Below are positions 6,600-11,318 of a DNA stretch of 11,318 nt, piece by piece. The notes under the pieces are model-generated. The model was given only the letters and a program-made list of their open reading frames with translations, made no database searches and was not told the DNA's origin. Source of the DNA: an uncultured Sphingomonas sp. (lineage in GTDB: Bacteria; Pseudomonadota; Alphaproteobacteria; Sphingomonadales; Sphingomonadaceae); the NCBI GenBank assembly GCA_902806295.1, contig CADCWB010000188.1, forward strand, positions 1 through 11,318, given 5' to 3'. Position 1 is the first letter of the stretch. Each line of letters opens with the position of its first letter. The position numbers and the translations under genes are program-made.

Positions 6600-7206
6600 C
6601 CGAGGTGACCATGGCCTCAAAGTCAGGCAGCGCTGCTGGATAATAGTGCGAGCGGGCTGCATCGAGCATGACCAGCCACAGCTTACCATCGATCACCGCG
6701 CCGACCGCCCGGCCCTTGCGCCAAAGCTCATCGCTGTCGAGGTGCTCGTAATCATACTGGAAGCCCGGCGCCCCGAGGAAGGTTCGGGGGGTGAGTGCCA
6801 GCGTACGCCAATCGACGCTGCCTCCTTCCACTCGGTACAGAGTCTCGATCAGCGAGGCGACCTCAGGCGCCGTCATGTTGGCGCGAAACTTGGGCACTTG
6901 CCGGTCGGCCTTGCGCTCCTGCCGGATGATCCGCTTGTCGTCGCTCAAGCCGGAGACGAAGGTAATCCCGTCGAGATATGGGCCGTTTAGGGTCCAGTCC
7001 TCAACTTGCCGGATCTCGAAGAACCCGCGACGGCTGGCGCGATTCCATTCACGCGGCGCAACCACAGTCATCGCACCGCTGCCAACTGATACCGTGCGCG
7101 CGGGCCGAACCAGCGAATAGGCGCCGAACCCGCCATACCCGCCTCCGTCAGCGCAGGCGCTCAGGGCCAAGGTCAAGGTGGCAAGAGCAAGAACAACAGG
7201 CTTCAC
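6583..7206 (-). CDS. Putative lipoprotein, unknown function
   Basis: A 207-aa protein with a lipoprotein signal peptide: VKPVVLALATLTLALSAC, where LSAC at 15-18 is a classical lipobox, so Cys18 should be acylated and the protein membrane-anchored. The start is GTG 7206, chosen because AGGAGG lies 6 nt upstream and the signal begins there; a longer upstream frame would add a basic segment before the signal. After a Gly-rich linker (GGGYGGFG) come about 160 residues with no motif I recognise, including PREWNRASRRGFFEI, FQYDYEHLDSDELWRKG and KLWLVMLDA. The alternating pattern suggests a beta-rich periplasmic domain, which is inference. It begins 10 bp after the M48 protease stop, so the two are almost certainly cotranscribed. 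It may be a substrate, adaptor or partner of the protease. Confidence 0.85.
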   Translation of the reverse strand: MKPVVLALATLTLALSACADGGGYGGFGAYSLVRPARTVSVGSGAMTVVAPREWNRASRRGFFEIRQVEDWTLNGPYLDGITFVSGLSDDKRIIRQERKADRQVPKFRANMTAPEVASLIETLYRVEGGSVDWRTLALTPRTFLGAPGFQYDYEHLDSDELWRKGRAVGAVIDGKLWLVMLDAARSHYYPAALPDFEAMVTSAQRRR

Positions 7207-7216
7207 GTCGTGCCTC

Positions 7217-8437
7217 CTAGCTGACCAGCATCTGCCGGACGAACGGCGCATCGGGCGCATTCGGGGCGAGACTGAGATAGCGTTGCAGCGCGGTTCGGCC
7301 TTCCGCCGGCCGACCGGCCTTCATCAGGTAGATGCCATGCCACCGCCAGGCGTCCGCCGGTGCATCGGGGAAGGCCACGGCAGAAGCGTAGCTCAGCGCC
7401 GCCCGGTCATGATATTTCTGGCTGTTACGCAAGCGCAGCGACTCACCTTCATGGAAGCGCAGCAGCCCGTTCCAGCCGTCTTGGGCCAGCGACTGGATCA
7501 CATACTGAGTTGCACCCGCGTCGTTGAGCTTCACCTGATCGTCGAGCAGCGTCGGCCGGATGCCCGACAGAGCCGCCAGATAGCGCTCCCGGCCGCGATC
7601 GTAGGCACGCCCGGGCACCGTCAGCTCGGCCGCGGAGGCGCGCAGGTCGACCATGCGGGTGCGCGGCGCGGGATGGGTGGAGAAAATAGAATAGCCGCGG
7701 TCGGGGCGTTTCCGGCGAACCTTGGCTGATAGTTCGATCTCACCGATCAACTGCTCCCACGTCTCGGACATGGAGAGCGGAGCATAGCCGGCCTCGGCGA
7801 TGAGCCTAACGCCCAAGGCATCGGATTCCGCCTCCAGCTGCCGATTGTAGCGCAGCAGGGTGAGGATGGTGCCCAATTGCGCGAGCTGGGCCAGGTCGCC
7901 GGTGTAGACCCCGGCTGCACCGCCGGCGATCCCGCCGAGCATGCTGGCGAAGCTCAGCACGTCCGACTTCCGCCGTAGGTCGCGATACTGGCGAATTTGG
8001 TGCTTGAGCAGGAAGTGCGCGCTTTCGTGCGCAATCACGCCAGCCAGTTGCGCCTCATCCCGCATCCGCAGCAGCAGGCCGGAAAAGATCACGGTGAAGC
8101 CGGTCGGGAACATGACGGCGTTGAATTCGGGGATGCGCGCCAGATAGATGCGCATGTCACGTGCGGCCGGACCGCCAACCTTGCCGATCAGGCCCTGCAA
8201 ATAGCGGTTGAGCCCCGCATCCTTCATCAGCAGGTTGGAGCCGGCGACCTCCTCTTCCACCCGCTGCATCTGCTGCCACATGCCAAGCTCGTCCCGGTCG
8301 GTCGGGCGATAGCCGGGACCGATCAGCGGCTGCAGCGACGATGGCGCGATTCGCGCGTCCGCTACCCCGGTGGCGGAGGCGGCGGCGAGCGCTGCACCGG
8401 CCGCGATCAATTGACGACGGCTAAGCGCGGTAGTCAT
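7217..8437 (-). CDS. M48-family zinc metalloprotease, Tat-exported, with C-terminal TPR-like region (BepA-like)
   Basis: Predicted periplasmic zinc endopeptidase, 406 aa. BepA/LoiP-type M48 proteins degrade or help assemble misfolded outer-membrane proteins; that role is inferred. The N-terminus SRRQLIAAG followed by an Ala-rich hydrophobic stretch is a twin-arginine signal, so export folded through Tat is likely. The catalytic motif is HESAH at 137-141; the third zinc ligand is Glu202 in EAESD (202-206). FSTHPAPRTRM supplies the conserved HPxxxxR element. The last 100 or so residues (YHDRAALSYASAVAFPD, YLMKAGRPAEGRTALQRYL) look like TPR helices. The start ATG 8437 overlaps the upstream lipoprotein stop by 4 bp (ATGA), indicating translational coupling. 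A second lipoprotein follows after 10 bp. BepA usually has a Sec signal; the Tat signal here is distinctive. Confidence 0.93.
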   Translation of the reverse strand: MTTALSRRQLIAAGAALAAASATGVADARIAPSSLQPLIGPGYRPTDRDELGMWQQMQRVEEEVAGSNLLMKDAGLNRYLQGLIGKVGGPAARDMRIYLARIPEFNAVMFPTGFTVIFSGLLLRMRDEAQLAGVIAHESAHFLLKHQIRQYRDLRRKSDVLSFASMLGGIAGGAAGVYTGDLAQLAQLGTILTLLRYNRQLEAESDALGVRLIAEAGYAPLSMSETWEQLIGEIELSAKVRRKRPDRGYSIFSTHPAPRTRMVDLRASAAELTVPGRAYDRGRERYLAALSGIRPTLLDDQVKLNDAGATQYVIQSLAQDGWNGLLRFHEGESLRLRNSQKYHDRAALSYASAVAFPDAPADAWRWHGIYLMKAGRPAEGRTALQRYLSLAPNAPDAPFVRQMLVS

Positions 8438-9213
8438 GAGCGCGCCCGCTGCGCTCGACGAACGTCCCGGCCCGGCTTCATCCGACCGAGCAGCCGCTCG
8501 ACCATCTGCGCTGCACCGTCGGGCGAACGGATGTCACCCATCTTGATGCCGGCGATCTGGCTGCCAGTCTGCAGAACGTTGAACCAGACGACCTCGCCGG
8601 TGCGCAGGTCCACCAGACTGGCGTAGGCGAATTGCCCCGCCCCGCCGATGTTTGGCGCGCAGAAGCCGACAAAGCAGCCGGCGATGCCGAGCACCTGCAA
8701 GGCAACCCGGCCTCCGCTCGCGAAGCTGTCCTCAGCGTGCATGAACAGCGCATAGTCGTAGCCGGTCCTGCGGCCGAACTCGATCGCATCTTGCCCCAAT
8801 GTATATTCAAGCCCGCGCCGCCGCTTGGTCGGCAGCGTGTAGCCCGAGTATTTGTGGAGGGCGATCGACTGGCTGACCGCCGCATTGAGACGCTCCATCT
8901 CGGCCACCTGTTCGGCCGACAAGCCCGGCAGCGAGTCGCGGCGCTCCAGGACGAGCGTCTTGCCGCCACGATCGGCCTGCTGCGCTCGTAGTGCGGCAAT
9001 GACGTTGGCACGAGCCTGCTCGGTCCAATCGGCGCGCGCCTCGGGCAAGCCGCCAGTGGTCACCGAACTCACCTGCACGTCAGGGCGGAGCACCAGCAGC
9101 TTATAGTCGCCCTGCGGCGGCGTGAACTGCAGGTCGGCGAACTGCCGGGTTTGCACGCACCCGCTGGTCGCCAACGACGCGGCGACGGCAGCGAGAAGAA
9201 AGGAACGGCGCAT
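8434..9213 (-). CDS. Putative lipoprotein with CsgG/LpoB-like features, coupled to M48 protease
   Basis: A 259-aa protein with a lipoprotein-type signal MRRSFLLAAVAASLATSGC; Cys19 is the likely acylated residue, although Thr at -3 is not ideal. ATG 9213 was preferred to a TTG at 9231 because the signal starts there and GGAG sits a suitable distance upstream. The body has YKLLVLRPDVQVSS early, a charged helical middle, then GYDYALFMHAEDS and YASLVDLRTGEVVWFN. That last pattern, a strand ending in a D-TG-VVW turn, resembles CsgG/LpoB-fold lipoproteins; I put this forward as a weak structural guess only. Cys170 and Cys175 (GCFVGFC) could form a disulfide. Its stop overlaps the protease start by 4 bp, so it leads the operon. 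A 134-bp gap upstream, with inverted repeat CCAGCC/GGCTGG at 9241-9260, should hold the promoter, but no clear -35/-10 is seen. Confidence 0.88.
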   Translation of the reverse strand: MRRSFLLAAVAASLATSGCVQTRQFADLQFTPPQGDYKLLVLRPDVQVSSVTTGGLPEARADWTEQARANVIAALRAQQADRGGKTLVLERRDSLPGLSAEQVAEMERLNAAVSQSIALHKYSGYTLPTKRRRGLEYTLGQDAIEFGRRTGYDYALFMHAEDSFASGGRVALQVLGIAGCFVGFCAPNIGGAGQFAYASLVDLRTGEVVWFNVLQTGSQIAGIKMGDIRSPDGAAQMVERLLGRMKPGRDVRRAQRARS

Positions 9214-9240
9214 GCGTACTTCTCCGGTCAACGACAGCCT

Positions 9241-9260
9241 CCAGCCTCCGGTCGGGCTGG
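9241..9260 (-). repeat. Small inverted repeat in the leader of the lipoprotein/M48 operon
   Basis: CCAGCC and GGCTGG (6-bp arms, 8-nt spacer) lie 28 bp before the start of the first lipoprotein gene. It could be an RNA hairpin in the 5' leader or an operator half-site pair. The arms are short and GC-rich, so chance is possible. Confidence 0.25.
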
Positions 9261-9347
9261 ATAAAGTCTTCCAACATCAACAGCTTAGTTGAGCGGGATT
9301 GTTAAGAACCGAAGCTTTCCACAAGATGAACGAAGGTCGCCATCAAT

Positions 9348-10958
9348 TTATCGACAGCGAGTGCCCGCGGCCCCCTCTAGGCAACGTCCATCGACCGTAT
9401 TCGGCGGGATGCGCAGACTGATCATCGCTCCTAATGTCGGAAGTATGTCGACGGTGTCGACCGCTTCGGTGCGTACCGCGGCCTGCTGGCCCTTGCGCCA
9501 GAACAGGATCGGAACACGGCGATCATAATCCCACGGGCTCCCGTGGGTGGCAACATAGCCGGGGCTCGGCTTGGCAATCGGACTGACAAACTCCCTCAAA
9601 ACCACATAGAAATCGCCCGAGCGCGCCGGATCGAACGAAGCACGCACCCGCTGGATGATGGTCCACTTGTCAGGCTGTCCCTTCGGCAGCGGCGTGGCGG
9701 CAAGCTGTTGCGCGGTGTAGACGTCATGGACCTGCGGATGAGCCTTGTACCGGGCCACCGCTGCCGCCAGCACGCGAGCGCGGTCGGCCGCCGGGAGTGC
9801 GCGGTCCAGCCAGACGTCGCCGCTGATCCCCTCGCCCTTGAGAACGCTGGCCGTTCTGCCGAACTGAGGCGCCAGCAGCTTGCCGAGTTCCGCGGCGGCT
9901 AGTGCCGGGTCGGCCCGTGCTGCCGTAGCGACGCCCTGCTCGCGCAGCCGCTCGGGAATGTCCATGCCGCCGTGGTCGGCCGACAGAACCACGGCATAGT
10001 TCACGCCGCTGGCATCAAGCCGGGCAAGGAAGTCGCCGAGGTCACGATCGAGCGCCAGCATTTGCAGGCACATTTCCTGCCCGCCGCTACCGAATGAGTG
10101 GCCGACGTAATCCGTCGCCGACAGCCCCACCGACAGCACGTCCGTCGCCTGGCCGCGGCCAAGTCCGAGCTCTCCGGCCAGCGCAGCCGAAGCCGCCAAC
10201 ACTGCGGCATCGAATTGCGGATGAGCCCGCACGAACCGGGTGTCCCCCGGCGCCCGCGCCAGCCCGCCCGCGCCGACCCTGAGGCTCGGCGAGACCGCGT
10301 AGTTGCGCGCCTTGGCCAAGCAGATCGGCGGCGCGGTAAGCCCCGGCTGCTGGGCAGCAAGGCTCTGCGCGAAGACGGTGTTGAGCGCCTGAATCGAACG
10401 CGGCGAAGCCCGGCCGGCCAGATCGGTAGTCCAGCTCTTGCCGTCCCAATACCAGCGCCCGTCCGCCGCTCGCCCGCTCATCATCACTGCAGCCCGGTCC
10501 TTGCCGGCTACCGCAACGTTGCGGCTGGCGGGGCTGACCAGCTTGAGGCGGTCGCCAAGGGTGGAGACCCGCAGATGCTCCGGGCTGACTTTGTAATTGG
10601 CGAAGCTGGTGTTCGGCTGCCGCTCGTCCTCCGAGCAGTAGATGTTCTTGTCGGCCCGTGCCGCGCCCTGATCGATCCAGGCATTGGCGATGATCCCGGT
10701 CGCGGCAGGGTGTCGCCCAGTCAGCAGCGTCGAGTGCCCCGGACAAGTCTCGGTCGCCGCATGGCTCTGGTACCCGTTGGCGAACAAGGTGCCCTCGCGC
10801 GCCAACCGAGCGAAGCCGCCGGTGAAGAACGGCCGGTAGGCCTCGAACAGGTCGGAGGAGAGCTGATCGACCGAAATGGCGACGACCAGCTTGGGTGGAG
10901 CAGGCTGAGCAATGGCGGGAGGGGCCACGAAGGCAGCAGCGAGGAGAAGGATACGCAT
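9348..10958 (-). CDS. Secreted alkaline phosphatase, PhoK/PafA-type
   Basis: Predicted periplasmic or secreted zinc-dependent phosphomonoesterase, 536 aa, that releases phosphate from organic esters. A signal peptide ends near IAQ (residue 18). The alkaline phosphatase fold residues are all present: Asp31, nucleophile Thr71 in TCPGHST, Asn92, Lys153 and Arg155 in GKDR, Asp283 and His287 in DYVGH, Asp328-His329 in SADHGG, and His472 in THGSP. Their order and spacing match, as I recall, the Sphingomonas BSAR-1 PhoK/SPAP enzyme and Flavobacterium PafA, with an offset of about 18-19 residues. A Thr nucleophile with Lys/Arg separates these from E. coli PhoA, which uses Ser. I chose ATG 10958, with GGAG 7 bp upstream, because a longer frame to 11048 would only translate the palindromic repeat. 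No PHO-box-like site fits in the 98-bp gap to gatB. The gene ends 134 bp before the lipoprotein operon. Confidence 0.95.
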   Translation of the reverse strand: MRILLLAAAFVAPPAIAQPAPPKLVVAISVDQLSSDLFEAYRPFFTGGFARLAREGTLFANGYQSHAATETCPGHSTLLTGRHPAATGIIANAWIDQGAARADKNIYCSEDERQPNTSFANYKVSPEHLRVSTLGDRLKLVSPASRNVAVAGKDRAAVMMSGRAADGRWYWDGKSWTTDLAGRASPRSIQALNTVFAQSLAAQQPGLTAPPICLAKARNYAVSPSLRVGAGGLARAPGDTRFVRAHPQFDAAVLAASAALAGELGLGRGQATDVLSVGLSATDYVGHSFGSGGQEMCLQMLALDRDLGDFLARLDASGVNYAVVLSADHGGMDIPERLREQGVATAARADPALAAAELGKLLAPQFGRTASVLKGEGISGDVWLDRALPAADRARVLAAAVARYKAHPQVHDVYTAQQLAATPLPKGQPDKWTIIQRVRASFDPARSGDFYVVLREFVSPIAKPSPGYVATHGSPWDYDRRVPILFWRKGQQAAVRTEAVDTVDILPTLGAMISLRIPPNTVDGRCLEGAAGTRCR

Positions 10959-10966
10959 CAAGACTC

Positions 10967-11053
10967 CGTCATTGCGAGCGAAGCGAAGCGATCCAGTGCC
11001 TTGCTTGCTTGAGGTTACTGGATTGCCGCGTTGCTGCGCTCCTCGCAATGACG
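10967..11053. repeat. 87-bp imperfect palindromic repeat between gatB and the phosphatase
   Basis: Left arm 10967-10997 begins CGTCATTGCGAG and ends ATCCAGT. Right arm 11017-11053 is its imperfect reverse complement, beginning ACTGGAT and ending CTCGCAATGACG. Outer 12 bp and inner 7 bp match perfectly, and 19 bp lie between the arms. I recall CGTCATTGCGAGCGAAGCG-type sequences as dispersed intergenic palindromes in many bacterial genomes, so this is probably a MITE- or REP-like element. It ends 3 bp from the gatB stop on one side and reaches the phosphatase Shine-Dalgarno on the other. It could act as a terminator or mRNA stabiliser for gatB. Confidence 0.85.
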
Positions 11054-11056
11054 AAA

Positions 11057-11318
11057 TCAGCCGTCCAGCTTGGCCCGCAACCGTTCATTCACCAGCTGCG
11101 GATTGGCCTTGCCGGCCATGGCTTTCATGGTCTGGCCGACGAAAAAGCCGAACAACTGCTCCTTGCCGCCCTTGTACTGCGCGACCTTGTCGGCGTTGGC
11201 AGCCAGAATCCTGTCGATCTTCCCGTCGATCGCGCCCGTGTCGCTGGTCTGCTTGAGCCCGCGGCTTTCAACGATCTCGCCCGCGCTGCCGCCCTCGTCG
11301 AGCATGATCTCGAACACC
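11057..11318 (-). CDS. gatB: Asp-tRNA(Asn)/Glu-tRNA(Gln) amidotransferase subunit B, C-terminal part
   Basis: The last 87 residues of GatB, the tRNA-binding subunit of the GatCAB complex that amidates mischarged Glu-tRNA(Gln) and Asp-tRNA(Asn) in the cytoplasm. The visible stretch is the C-terminal YqeY-like tail: VFEIMLDEGG, RGLKQTSDTGAI, YKGGKEQLFGFFVGQTMKA and GKANPQLVNERLRAKL are hallmark GatB sequence. The gene is cut by the right edge and enters it in frame; a valine codon at 11317 should not be taken as a start. The stop at 11057 is a normal family end, so the gene is intact at its 3' side. gatA and gatC may lie further right. Confidence 0.97.
   Translation of the reverse strand, partial: VFEIMLDEGGSAGEIVESRGLKQTSDTGAIDGKIDRILAANADKVAQYKGGKEQLFGFFVGQTMKAMAGKANPQLVNERLRAKLDG

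Noticed and set aside
7178..7729. 183-codon plus-strand open frame
   Set aside because: Antisense to the M48 protease and the start of the lipoprotein; shadow frame.
9214..9347. Possible promoter for the lipoprotein/M48 operon (TTAACA-N17-TGTTGA)
   Set aside because: The -10 part is too far from consensus to report as a feature, although a promoter is expected in this gap.
10098..11012. 304-codon plus-strand open frame
   Set aside because: Antisense of the phosphatase and runs into the palindromic repeat; no start signal or family resemblance.
10959..11048. Longer start of the phosphatase at 11048
   Set aside because: The extra 30 residues are translated palindromic repeat and precede a good signal peptide with its own GGAG.
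10967..11053. CRISPR-like or integrase attachment interpretation of the repeat
   Set aside because: It is a single inverted pair without regular spacers, and there is no adjacent tRNA, integrase or cas gene.

Overview
The window looks like chromosomal DNA from a sphingomonad-type alphaproteobacterium. The evidence is high GC content with long open frames on both strands, a large TonB-dependent receptor of the type that is abundant in Sphingomonadaceae, an alkaline phosphatase whose catalytic residues match the Sphingomonas PhoK/SPAP enzyme, and alphaproteobacterial-style trigger factor and GatB. Nothing looks like a plasmid, prophage, CRISPR array or insertion sequence.

Almost every gene is on the minus strand. 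Read in the direction of transcription, from the right edge: the 3' end of gatB (11318-11057); an 87-bp imperfect palindromic repeat filling the gap; a secreted PhoK-like alkaline phosphatase (10958-9348); a 134-bp gap; a tight gene set of lipoprotein (9213-8434), Tat-exported M48 metalloprotease with a likely TPR-like tail (8437-7217, 4-bp overlap), second lipoprotein (7206-6583) and PAP2 phosphatase (6537-5950). Then comes a short plus-strand island of two tiny proline-rich reading frames that overlap at TGATG (5647-5856 and 5856-5945). Minus-strand genes resume with tRNA-Leu(UAG) (5534-5450) and its promoter, trigger factor tig (5398-3788), a GC-rich palindrome, a membrane-anchored family 2 glycosyltransferase (3687-2755), and a TonB-dependent receptor that starts at 2633 and runs off the left edge.

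Most genes serve the cell envelope: outer-membrane uptake, glycan or lipid transfer, periplasmic phosphatase, lipoproteins and envelope protease. Mixed in are translation and protein-folding housekeeping genes (gatB, tRNA-Leu, tig). The lipoprotein/M48/lipoprotein/PAP2 set is the best candidate for a little-described functional module. The proline-rich microprotein pair and the repeat wedged between gatB and the phosphatase are the next most unusual items. I see no clear new defence or mobile system.
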